Origin: an uncultured Oscillospiraceae bacterium
GTDB lineage: Bacteria; Bacillota; Clostridia; Oscillospirales; Acutalibacteraceae
DNA: 64,000 bases
Assembly: GCA_900540535.1 (NCBI GenBank)
Contig: UQGM01000002.1
Span: 29,108 to 93,107, forward strand
Direction of reading: 5' to 3'
Positions 1 to 7,986 of this stretch are shown in pieces. Position numbers and translations under genes: made by a program. Below the pieces are notes generated by a model, which made no database searches, was not told where the DNA came from, and saw only the letters and a program-made list of their open reading frames with translations. Each line of letters starts with the position of its first letter. Positions within the stretch are counted from its first letter, which is position 1.

Positions 1-2
1 TT

Positions 3-752
3 ATAATCGGTGCACGTCCTGCTATGGGTAAAACCAGCTTTGCACTGAATCTTGCGAGAAACGTTTCTTTGCTTGCTAAAAGGAAAGTTTTGTTTTTCTC
101 ACTGGAAATGACAAAGGCACAGCTTGCACAGCGTGTCCTTTCATCTGAAGCAAATGTTGACAGTATGAAAATGCGATCAGGTGAGCTTTCTGAGGACGAG
201 TGGGTAAGAATAGGCACAGCAACCTCTGTACTCAATGACTGCCCGCTTTATTTTGATGATACATCAAATATCACAGTTCCTGAAATGAAAGCCAGAATAC
301 GCCGTATGAAAGATGTCGAATGCGTAATAATCGACTATCTTCAGCTTATGAAATCAGGTACAAGAGTAGAAAGCCGTGTTCAGGAAGTTTCTGAAATAAC
401 CCGAGGACTTAAACTGATGGCAAAGGATTTGGATATTCCGGTTATAACCTGCGCTCAGCTTGCCAGAGGTACTGAGGGCAGAGGAAAATCTCACCGTCCT
501 CAGCTTGCAGACCTTCGTGAATCCGGTTCAATTGAGCAGGATGCTGATATTGTTATGATGCTTTACCGTCCGGATTACTATAAGGAGGGGGATGAAACTC
601 CGCCTGATGATACAGATGATGAGCATATTCCTAATCTTACGCAGCTTATAGTCTGTAAAAACCGTCATGGTCCTGTACATGATGTAAATCTTATTTTCAA
701 TCCTGATAATACACGTTTCACATCTATGGAGAAAATGCGTAATGATATGTAA
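3..752 (+). CDS. dnaB: Replicative DNA helicase DnaB, C-terminal part (5' end cut by window edge)
   Basis: Hexameric 5'-3' helicase that unwinds the chromosomal replication fork. The frame is already open at the first bases, so the N-terminal primase-interaction domain is missing here only because the window starts inside the gene. What remains is the RecA-like ATPase domain: Walker A GARPAMGKTS at the very start, the FFSLEM block, Walker B VIIDYLQLM, and the RESGSIEQDADIVMMLYR region with the arginine-finger loop nearby. It ends with TAA at 750-752, and the tilS start codon lies inside its last codons (11-nt overlap), so the two are probably co-transcribed. The family assignment is secure. 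This DnaB is unrelated in base composition to the second DnaB at 61702-63093. Confidence 0.96.
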   Translation: MIGARPAMGKTSFALNLARNVSLLAKRKVLFFSLEMTKAQLAQRVLSSEANVDSMKMRSGELSEDEWVRIGTATSVLNDCPLYFDDTSNITVPEMKARIRRMKDVECVIIDYLQLMKSGTRVESRVQEVSEITRGLKLMAKDLDIPVITCAQLARGTEGRGKSHRPQLADLRESGSIEQDADIVMMLYRPDYYKEGDETPPDDTDDEHIPNLTQLIVCKNRHGPVHDVNLIFNPDNTRFTSMEKMRNDM

Positions 753-2082
753 AATTAAGAGTGCCATTGAGAAATTTTCCATGATTAAAAAGGGCGACAG
801 TGTAATTGTTGCTCTTTCAGGAGGCGCAGACTCAATGGCGCTTGCCTTTTTTTTAAATTCGGTAAAAGATGAATATGGTATAACTCTTAGCGCTGCACAT
901 GTTAACCATGGTATCAGAGGTGCATCAGCCGATGCTGATGAAGCTTTTGTAAAAAGCTTTTGTGAAAAGAACGGAATTTCTCTTCACGTATTGCACGCCG
1001 ATATTCCCAAGATTGCTTCTGAAACAGGAGAGACACACGAGGAGTGCGGAAGACGTATAAGGTACGAATTTTTCGAGTCCATTGATAAAACTTCTCTGAT
1101 TGCTACGGCACACAATTTAAACGATAATGCCGAAACGCTGCTTTTTCGCATAGCAAGAGGCACTGGACTTAGAGGAATGTGCTCCATTCCTCCTGTAAGA
1201 GGCAGAATAATAAGACCTCTTATTGAATGTTCACGAGAGGAAATCGAAAAATATTGCAGTGAAAATAAAATTTCCTATGTAACAGACGAAACCAATCTTT
1301 CAGATGAGTACACGAGGAATTATATAAGGCATGAAATTTTACCGCTTTTTGAAAAAATAAATCCGTCTTTTCTCGTTTCGGCTAATAGGCTTATTGACAC
1401 AGTAAGAGAAGATGAAGCATTTTTAAGTCAACAGGCTCATTTACTTTTTAAGAAATGCGAAAATAGTGGCAAATATTCAGTGACAGATTTAAAAGATGCT
1501 CCTGAATGTATTCTTAAACGAACAACAGCTATTATTATCGAAAAAGAAACAGGTATGAAACCCGAGAGCAGCCACATAAACGATATAGTTGATATAATAA
1601 AAAACGGCGGCCGTGTACAAATTTGCGGCGCAGCGAATTTCAGAGTAAGAAAAGGTTTTCTGGAAAAATTTTCTTCTAATGAAGAAAATGAGGATTACAG
1701 CCTTTATTTGACAGAGGGATGTACCGAATTTTCATCATATTTCGTAAACGCAAGCATTATTTACAAAAAGGATTTAACTGATACACAAAAAATTCACAAA
1801 CAGATGTTGGATATTTTCATGGATTGTGATAAAATAATCGGGAAACTCGTAGTAAGAAATAAACGAAGCGGAGACACATTTTCTCCTTCAGGATTTAACG
1901 GAAGCAAAAAACTCAAGAAGATGTTTCAGGAGAAGGGTATTCCGCCTGAGAAAAGGAGTTCTTATCCGGTAATCTGCGACGATTTTGGAATTGTTGCTGT
2001 TCCGGGCTTCGGAGTTTCTAAACGTGTTTATGTTGATTCCGATTCACAGAGAATTTGGAAAGTGAACTTTAGGGGGCTATGA
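742..2082 (+). CDS. tilS: tRNA(Ile)-lysidine synthase TilS
   Basis: ATP-dependent enzyme that converts C34 of the CAU-anticodon tRNA-Ile to lysidine so that it reads AUA; essential in most bacteria. The 446-residue protein has the N-type ATP pyrophosphatase loop SGGADS at residues 26-31, then a DNAETLLFRIARGTGLRG block typical of the family, and a C-terminal lysidine-tRNA ligase domain with KKLKKMFQEKGIP near residue 390. The ATG at 742 overlaps the end of dnaB by 11 nt, and its stop overlaps the hpt start by 4 nt (ATGA). The tilS-hpt-ftsH order is conserved across Firmicutes, which supports all three calls. Confidence 0.97.
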   Translation: MICKIKSAIEKFSMIKKGDSVIVALSGGADSMALAFFLNSVKDEYGITLSAAHVNHGIRGASADADEAFVKSFCEKNGISLHVLHADIPKIASETGETHEECGRRIRYEFFESIDKTSLIATAHNLNDNAETLLFRIARGTGLRGMCSIPPVRGRIIRPLIECSREEIEKYCSENKISYVTDETNLSDEYTRNYIRHEILPLFEKINPSFLVSANRLIDTVREDEAFLSQQAHLLFKKCENSGKYSVTDLKDAPECILKRTTAIIIEKETGMKPESSHINDIVDIIKNGGRVQICGAANFRVRKGFLEKFSSNEENEDYSLYLTEGCTEFSSYFVNASIIYKKDLTDTQKIHKQMLDIFMDCDKIIGKLVVRNKRSGDTFSPSGFNGSKKLKKMFQEKGIPPEKRSSYPVICDDFGIVAVPGFGVSKRVYVDSDSQRIWKVNFRGL

Positions 2083-2624
2083 GTATGGAGAAAGATATAG
2101 AAAAAGTTCTTATCTCAGAGGAAGAGATAAAAAAGATTGTCAGCGATTTAGGCGCTCGCATAAGTGAAGACTATAAAGACAAAAATCTTCTTATGGTAAG
2201 CGTTCTTAAGGGTTCGGTTGTTTTTATGGCAGATTTAATGCGTGCTGTAACTATACCGTGCCGAATAGATTTCATGTCTGTTTCAAGTTACGGCTCAGGA
2301 GCTAAAACATCCGGAGTTGTAAAAATCATTAAAGATTTGGATTTAAACCTTGAGGGTTACGATCTGCTTGTTGTCGAGGATATTTTAGACAGCGGCAAAA
2401 CTCTTGATTACCTTTTAAAGGTGCTTAAACAGAGAAATCCTTCAAGCATTAGAATCTGCACTTTCCTCGATAAGCCTGAGAGACGTCAGGTCGATCTGTT
2501 TGCTGACTATTCCGGCACAACTGTTCCAGATGAATTTGTTGTTGGTTATGGTCTTGATTATGATGAAAAATACCGCAACCTTCCATATGTAGGTGCGTTA
2601 AAGCGTTCGGTTTATTCCGACTGA
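2079..2624 (+). CDS. hpt: Hypoxanthine phosphoribosyltransferase
   Basis: Cytosolic purine-salvage enzyme that makes IMP or GMP from hypoxanthine or guanine plus PRPP. The protein has 181 residues, normal for the family. The PRPP-binding motif VVEDILDSGKT is at residues 98-108, and the upstream SVLKGSVVFMADL block matches the first substrate loop. The ATG at 2079 overlaps the tilS stop; a second in-frame ATG at 2085 (MEKDIEKV) is an equally plausible start. It is followed after 19 nt by ftsH, the usual arrangement in Firmicutes. Confidence 0.96.
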   Translation: MSMEKDIEKVLISEEEIKKIVSDLGARISEDYKDKNLLMVSVLKGSVVFMADLMRAVTIPCRIDFMSVSSYGSGAKTSGVVKIIKDLDLNLEGYDLLVVEDILDSGKTLDYLLKVLKQRNPSSIRICTFLDKPERRQVDLFADYSGTTVPDEFVVGYGLDYDEKYRNLPYVGALKRSVYSD

Positions 2625-2643
2625 TAAGGAGCGTGTTTGATAC

Positions 2644-4644
2644 TTGGATAATAACAACAATAACAACAATAAAAATCCAAATTCAAAAAGCTGGCTTGCT
2701 TATTTGCCATATATTCTGCTTCCGATTCTGCTGATTTCTTCAATCGGCATTTTTGCCGGAACTCAGCAGCAGCCAAAGGATAAAACGGAATATTATGAGA
2801 TAATTCAGCTTTTTGACGAAGGCAAGATAACAAAGTACAGTCTCAATCTTGCTTCAGGAGTTTTGGAGTATCAGGTCGCAGGAAGCGAAGAAGAGCAAAA
2901 ATATACTGTTCCAAATGTGAACATATTTGTGGAAGACGTTCATGAACTTGTACGAAATTACAACGCAGAACATCCTGATGCTCCAATTAAGGAAGATTTG
3001 ATTCGTGGTGCTACAAGCTCATGGATAACCAATCTGCTTCCAATGCTCATAATTACGATTGTTCTCATTGTTGCATTTTCACTCATTGCTAAAAAAATGA
3101 ATCAGACAATGACAAATGAGACAAACCGTACTTTTGGATTTGGTAAAGCAAGAGTAAAACAGGCAAAAGATGAAAAGCGCAAGACAACATTTGACGATGT
3201 AGCAGGTGCTGATGAAGAAAAGGAAGAACTTCAGGAAATTGTTGAGTTTCTGAAAAATCCCGGTAAGTTTACCGAAATCGGCGCAAGAATTACCAAAGGC
3301 GTACTTTTAGTTGGCCCTCCCGGTACCGGTAAAACTCTTATTGCAAGAGCTGTTGCCGGCGAAGCAAATGTTCCGTTCTTCTCAATATCCGGTTCTGACT
3401 TCGTTGAAATGTACGTAGGTGTCGGTGCTTCACGAGTTAGAGACCTTTTTGAGCAGGCTAAAAAGAATTCTCCTGCAATTATATTTATTGATGAAATCGA
3501 TGCCGTTGGTCGTCACCGTGGTGCCGGAATGGGCGGCGGTCACGATGAACGTGAACAGACCCTTAACCAGTTGCTTGTTGAAATGGACGGCTTTGGTGCA
3601 AATGAAGGCGTAATTATTATTGCGGCTACTAACCGTCCTGATATACTTGACCCGGCTCTTCTTCGTCCGGGACGTTTTGACAGACAGATTACTGTTGGTT
3701 ATCCCGATCTTGCAGGACGTGAGGCCATACTCAAGGTTCATGCTAAGGGTAAGCCCCTCGCTCCTGATGTAGATCTTCATACTATTGCATGTTCAACAGC
3801 AGGCTTTACAGGTGCTGATCTATCAAACCTTCTTAATGAAGCTGCCCTCCTTGCTGCAAGAAGGGGACTTAAGGCTATCACCATGAAGGAAATCCGTGAT
3901 GCAACAATCAAAGTTATGGTCGGTACTGAGAAAAAATCTCATAAGCTTACTGATCATGAGAAGAAACTCACTGCTTTCCATGAAGCTGGTCATGCAGTAT
4001 CCTCATTCTTCCTTAAGTACACTGACCCCGTACAGGAGATTTCTATAATCCCGAGAGGCATGGCAGGAGGATATACACTGTATGTTCCTACTGACGATAA
4101 GAGCTATAGTTCAAAGAACCGTATGCTCGATGAACTTGTATCTCTTCTCGGCGGTCGTGTTGCTGAAAGCATAGTTTTAGGTGATGTTTCTACCGGTGCT
4201 TCCAATGATATTGAAAGAGCTACCGAAATTGCAAGAAAGATGGTCACCAAATACGGTATGAGTGATAAGCTCGGTCCTATTGCTTTCGGTCAGGGAAATG
4301 ATGAAGTATTCCTTGGTAAGGATTATTCACATATGCGCAATTATTCAGAAAACACAGCAGCTGAGATCGATAATGAAATCAACGCTATCATAACTGCCGC
4401 ATATGACAGATGCAGAAAGATTCTTACTGAGCATATGGATAAACTCAATGCAGCAGCTGAGTATCTTATCAATAAAGAGAAAATGGATGGTAAGGTCTTC
4501 AGCGCCATTATGAACGGTGAAGAAATCGAAGAAAAGGAAGAGGATGTAAACGTTCAGAACAGCACAAACGCTGAATCTGAAATAAAGGATATCCCTGCAA
4601 GCGATGATAATTCATCATCTTCCAATAACACTCAAGACAATTAA
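2644..4644 (+). CDS. ftsH: ATP-dependent zinc metalloprotease FtsH (TTG start)
   Basis: Membrane-anchored AAA+ protease that degrades misassembled membrane proteins and unstable regulators. It has 666 residues. Two transmembrane helices lie at about 17-39 and 127-148, the AAA+ Walker A GPPGTGKT at 224-231, Walker B IIFIDEIDAVGRH, the second region of homology ending in RPGRFDRQ, and the zinc motif HEAGH at 446-450. The start is a TTG 12 nt after AAGGAG; no ATG or GTG fits better. The N-terminus begins with a run of seven asparagines encoded by an AAC/AAT microsatellite. An acidic, Ser/Asn-rich tail of about 40 residues follows the protease domain. It is last in the dnaB-tilS-hpt-ftsH run. Confidence 0.97.
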   Translation: MDNNNNNNNKNPNSKSWLAYLPYILLPILLISSIGIFAGTQQQPKDKTEYYEIIQLFDEGKITKYSLNLASGVLEYQVAGSEEEQKYTVPNVNIFVEDVHELVRNYNAEHPDAPIKEDLIRGATSSWITNLLPMLIITIVLIVAFSLIAKKMNQTMTNETNRTFGFGKARVKQAKDEKRKTTFDDVAGADEEKEELQEIVEFLKNPGKFTEIGARITKGVLLVGPPGTGKTLIARAVAGEANVPFFSISGSDFVEMYVGVGASRVRDLFEQAKKNSPAIIFIDEIDAVGRHRGAGMGGGHDEREQTLNQLLVEMDGFGANEGVIIIAATNRPDILDPALLRPGRFDRQITVGYPDLAGREAILKVHAKGKPLAPDVDLHTIACSTAGFTGADLSNLLNEAALLAARRGLKAITMKEIRDATIKVMVGTEKKSHKLTDHEKKLTAFHEAGHAVSSFFLKYTDPVQEISIIPRGMAGGYTLYVPTDDKSYSSKNRMLDELVSLLGGRVAESIVLGDVSTGASNDIERATEIARKMVTKYGMSDKLGPIAFGQGNDEVFLGKDYSHMRNYSENTAAEIDNEINAIITAAYDRCRKILTEHMDKLNAAAEYLINKEKMDGKVFSAIMNGEEIEEKEEDVNVQNSTNAESEIKDIPASDDNSSSSNNTQDN

Positions 4645-4664
4645 AACATTATAATGTTATATGT

Positions 4665-4706
4665 AACCGGTAGTCGGATTTGCTTATTGTAATCCAGCTG
4701 CCGGTT
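4665..4706 (+). terminator. Hairpin after ftsH, probable terminator
   Basis: Two nested stems: AACCGGTAG pairs with CTGCCGGTT (one G-U), and GGATT pairs with AATCC inside it. It is followed by T/A-rich sequence rather than a clean T run, so the terminator role is inferred. A separate perfect 14-bp palindrome, AACATTATAATGTT, sits just before it at 4645-4658. Confidence 0.5.
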
Positions 4707-4747
4707 TGCTATTATATAATCAAAATTTGCTATAAAAAGGTGGAAAC

Positions 4748-5692
4748 ATGGAGTTTTTATCGAAAACAATTCTCGAAAATTTTCAAACCAGAAAGACTAA
4801 AGTTCAAAAAGCACAATTCATTAAATTTTTAGTATCGGAATTAGATAAAAATGGAATCAATGCGAATATTGAAGAAAGCGGATCTTTAATTAAAAGCCGC
4901 AATATTGTTGTAGGTAATGTTTCAAAAGCAAAAGTCATTTTCACAGCACATTACGATACTGCTCCAAAGCTCCCATTTCCTAATTTTATCACCCCCAAAA
5001 ATCTACTATTTTACATTTTCTATCAAATTCTTATTTTGCTGCCGCTTTTCCTTATGTGTTTTTTGGTTTCTTTTATATCTATGATTTTGTTTGAAAATGT
5101 ATTAATTGCATATTTCATATGTATATTTTTAGCTTTTGGATTTACATATCTAATTATGTTTGGCAAAGAAAATAAAAGCACCGCCAATGACAACACTTCT
5201 GGAATTATAACTCTGTGTGAAATAATGCTTAATATGACAGAGGATGAACTCGCCATAACAGCTTTTGTATTTTTTGATAATGAAGAGCTGGGACTAATCG
5301 GCTCATCCGCATTTGCCAAAAAGCACAGAGAAGAAATCAAGAATAAAATTGTCATAAATTTCGACTGTGTTTCTGACGGTGAAACAATGATGTTTGCTGT
5401 CAATGGTGCTGCAAGAAAGAATTATGCAGATATAATAGCTTCTGCTTACACTACCTATGATGATTATAAAGTAAAGCCATTCATTACAAAAGCTCTTACA
5501 ACTTTTTATCCGTCTGATCAAATGAATTTTCCTGTAAATATCGGAGTGGCTGCTCTAAAGCGTAAAAGATTTTTAGGATATTATTTGGACAGGATACATA
5601 CAAAACATGATACAATTTTCAGAGAAGAAAATATAGGATATTTGATTAAATCATCTATAAAATTTGTCAAATTTCTTTCTTCAAATGACTAA
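4748..5692 (+). CDS. M28-family metallopeptidase with an inserted transmembrane hairpin
   Basis: Predicted membrane-bound zinc aminopeptidase of clan MH. The M28 metal ligands appear in order: H68 and D70 in AHYDT, D148 in NDNT, E179/E180 in NEELG, D206 in NFDC, and a late HTKHDT histidine. Between the first ligand and the bridging aspartate there is a hydrophobic stretch at about residues 85-138 that looks like two membrane helices, so the catalytic fold is interrupted by a membrane hairpin. The protein has 314 residues, and the ATG follows AAAAGGTGG. There is no signal peptide, so the catalytic part may face the cytoplasm. Substrate unknown. The peptidase class is confident; the topology is inferred from hydrophobicity. 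Confidence 0.85.
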   Translation: MEFLSKTILENFQTRKTKVQKAQFIKFLVSELDKNGINANIEESGSLIKSRNIVVGNVSKAKVIFTAHYDTAPKLPFPNFITPKNLLFYIFYQILILLPLFLMCFLVSFISMILFENVLIAYFICIFLAFGFTYLIMFGKENKSTANDNTSGIITLCEIMLNMTEDELAITAFVFFDNEELGLIGSSAFAKKHREEIKNKIVINFDCVSDGETMMFAVNGAARKNYADIIASAYTTYDDYKVKPFITKALTTFYPSDQMNFPVNIGVAALKRKRFLGYYLDRIHTKHDTIFREENIGYLIKSSIKFVKFLSSND

Positions 5693-5824
5693 ACATTGAA
5701 ATTGGTGTGAATTATAACAAAACTGTTAATTTTCATCGGTGTTTTTGTAACATTTCTTTATTCTTTATTGAAAAAATTTTTTCAAGTGATATTCTTTAAA
5801 GAAAAAAGAAAGGTAATAAGTTGC

Positions 5825-6331
5825 ATGAAAATATCAATTGTTTATTCAAGTAAAACCGGAAATACACTTTCAGTTGCAGAGAAAATCAAGGATACAATCG
5901 GATGTGTTGAATATTTTGGTAATCCCTGTAATGAAGCAGCCGATGCGGATTTGATTTTTGTTGGATTTTGGACAGATAAAGGAAAATGCAGTAAGGGAAT
6001 AGAGGATTTTCTCCATACGCTTCATGGCAAAACAATCGCACTGTTTGGAACAGCTGGTTTCGGCGGAGATAAGAGCTATTTTGACAGAATACTTTCAGCT
6101 GTTAAAAGTGAAATTTCATCAGACAATAAGATCGTCGATGGTTTCATGTGCCAGGGACGTATGCCTCAGGCAGTAAGAGAAAGATATGAAAAAATGCTGG
6201 CAAAAGATCCCAATAATATGCAGTTTACTGCATTAATAAATAATTTCGACTCTGCTCTTATGCATCCTGATGACAACGATTACAGGAATGCAGAAATATG
6301 GGCTAAGCATATTTTATCTGAAAATAATTAA
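5825..6331 (+). CDS. Flavodoxin-family protein (BilS-like possible)
   Basis: A 168-residue flavodoxin-like protein, likely an FMN-binding cytosolic electron carrier. The phosphate-binding loop SSKTGNT is at residues 8-14, and WTDKGKC and GTAGFGGDKSYF correspond to the later flavin-contact loops. The ATG at 5825 is chosen over an upstream extension because it is preceded by AGAAAGG at the right distance. Its length and loops recall the flavodoxin BilS that accompanies bilirubin reductase in gut Clostridia, but no reductase gene is in this window, so that specific role is only a suggestion. It is followed by the DUF4392 gene on the same strand. Confidence 0.8.
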   Translation: MKISIVYSSKTGNTLSVAEKIKDTIGCVEYFGNPCNEAADADLIFVGFWTDKGKCSKGIEDFLHTLHGKTIALFGTAGFGGDKSYFDRILSAVKSEISSDNKIVDGFMCQGRMPQAVRERYEKMLAKDPNNMQFTALINNFDSALMHPDDNDYRNAEIWAKHILSENN

Positions 6332-6399
6332 ATTGTTTTTCAGTTTGCAGATTTAATTTATATACAAGCTGCATATGCTTATAAACAGGAGGCGAGATT

Positions 6400-7218
6400 A
6401 TGAAAATAGAGGATATCATTTTAACCGATTCTTCAAGGGGTATGGATAAAGCGGCAAAATTTCTTTCTGATAATTTTTGCGGATATGCTGCAAGAGACAT
6501 CTTAAAGCTTTCAAAAGGTACAGTTTTTCTTATAACAGGATTTTGGGTTAACGGCAAAGGTGAAACTGATGGACCGGCGGGAACTTTTGTCCTTTATAAA
6601 ACTTTGGAAAAATTAGGCTTTGATCCGGTAGTAATTACAGAAAAATATAACAGTATACCCTTTGCTGATATGAATGTTATTTCAGATCTTCCTACAAATG
6701 CTTCTTCCGAAGAGTATGAAGTAGTAATCGATAAATACTCTCCTGTAGCTGTCATTTCTGTTGAACGCTGCGGACAAAATACTTTTGGCGATTATACAAA
6801 TATCCGTGGTAAAAGTATTAAAGACCATACCGCTAACCTGGATTTGCTTTTCGAATTATGCAATAAAAGAAATATCTTGACTATTGGCGTAGGTGACGGC
6901 GGAAACGAAATAGGTATGGGGAATATATGCAATGAACTGCATACTATTATCAAAAGTGAACCCTGTAACATCAAAGCTGATCATCTGATTGCTGCAACAG
7001 TATCAAATTGGGGTGCATATGCAATCGCATCAAGTCTCCAAAGACTAACTCATAAAAATATAATGCCGCATTTCTCTGAACTGAAAGATTTTTACAGAAA
7101 AATGATTGAAGCTGGTTTTGTTGACGGAATTACAGGTAAAAACGAAATGAGCGTTGACGGATTCGATATCTATGATGAAAAAGAGATATACGAGCTTTTA
7201 AAAACACAATCCCTTTAA
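6400..7218 (+). CDS. DUF4392 / D-glutamate cyclase-like C-terminal domain protein
   Basis: A 272-residue soluble protein resembling the DUF4392 (GLUCM-like C-terminal) family, whose characterised member is the D-glutamate cyclase domain that converts D-glutamate to 5-oxo-D-proline. Family-like blocks are the glycine-rich FWVNGKGETDGPAG near residue 50, ISVERCGQN near 125, and the acidic IGVGDGGNEIGMGN near 165. It stands alone and is not fused to the N-terminal domain found in the vertebrate enzyme. The ATG at 6400 has a strong AGGAGG site. Neighbours give no pathway. Family call moderately confident; substrate unproven. Confidence 0.75.
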   Translation: MKIEDIILTDSSRGMDKAAKFLSDNFCGYAARDILKLSKGTVFLITGFWVNGKGETDGPAGTFVLYKTLEKLGFDPVVITEKYNSIPFADMNVISDLPTNASSEEYEVVIDKYSPVAVISVERCGQNTFGDYTNIRGKSIKDHTANLDLLFELCNKRNILTIGVGDGGNEIGMGNICNELHTIIKSEPCNIKADHLIAATVSNWGAYAIASSLQRLTHKNIMPHFSELKDFYRKMIEAGFVDGITGKNEMSVDGFDIYDEKEIYELLKTQSL

Positions 7219-7284
7219 GGTGTTGATTAAGGATACAATTAAAGGTATAATAGTTTAAAATAATTAGTGCGGAGGATTTATAAA

Positions 7285-7881
7285 ATGATTGCACAGCTCG
7301 AAAAGCCTGCAAAGGGCGAAAAGATAGCAGTTATGCAGACTAATATGGGAGATATAAAGATTCGTCTTTTCCCGGAAGTCGCACCAAAAGCCGTTGAGAA
7401 TTTCATCAGCCATGCAGAAAATGGATATTACGACGGACTTATTTTTCACAGAGTAATTAATGATTTCATGATTCAGGGTGGAGATCCCACAGGTACCGGA
7501 AGAGGCGGCGAAAGCATCTACGGTCATTCTTTTGAGGATGAATTTGATTTATCAGCTCGAAATTATCGTGGAGCTCTTTCAATGGCAAATGCAGGCCCCA
7601 ATACAAACGGAAGCCAGTTCTTTATTGTACAGGCTAAAAGCGTTGATGACGGCCTCATTTCACAGATGACAGAGCTTGCTGACAGAGGTTTCCCTGAAGA
7701 AGTAACTGAAAACTACAAAAAAATAGGTGGTACACCCTGGCTTGATTTTAAGCACACTGTTTTCGGACAGGTATTCGAGGGAATGGACGTAGTTGACAAT
7801 ATCGCCCAGGTGAAGGTTGGTCCTCAGGATAAGCCTGTAAATGATGTTATTATAGAAAAGATTGTCTTTGAAGTAATCTGA
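7285..7881 (+). CDS. Cyclophilin-type peptidyl-prolyl cis-trans isomerase
   Basis: Cytosolic foldase that isomerises proline peptide bonds. The 198-residue protein holds the core blocks IFHRVINDFMIQGGDPTGTG, ALSMANAGPNTNGSQFFI and FGQVFEGMDVV, including the active-site arginine in FHRV. There is no signal peptide or lipobox. The ATG at 7285 is preferred over a GTG at 7267 because GGAGG lies at 7271-7275. A loop of about 40 residues between the QFF and FGQV blocks is longer than in minimal bacterial cyclophilins. It ends before a strong bidirectional terminator. Confidence 0.93.
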   Translation: MIAQLEKPAKGEKIAVMQTNMGDIKIRLFPEVAPKAVENFISHAENGYYDGLIFHRVINDFMIQGGDPTGTGRGGESIYGHSFEDEFDLSARNYRGALSMANAGPNTNGSQFFIVQAKSVDDGLISQMTELADRGFPEEVTENYKKIGGTPWLDFKHTVFGQVFEGMDVVDNIAQVKVGPQDKPVNDVIIEKIVFEVI

Positions 7882-7910
7882 TTTTCATTAAATTATAACT
7901 TACAAAACTA

Positions 7911-7953
7911 AAAGCATCCGGTAAAGATAGTTTTCTTTTTCCGGATGCTTTTT
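7911..7953. terminator. Bidirectional intrinsic terminator between convergent genes
   Basis: An 11-bp perfect stem, AAAGCATCCGG with CCGGATGCTTT, is flanked by A and T runs, so it can end both the cyclophilin transcript and the opposing pyrophosphatase transcript. Confidence 0.9.
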
Positions 7954-7986
7954 GATGTTTTAATTTTTCGAAAACTCACTAAGATA

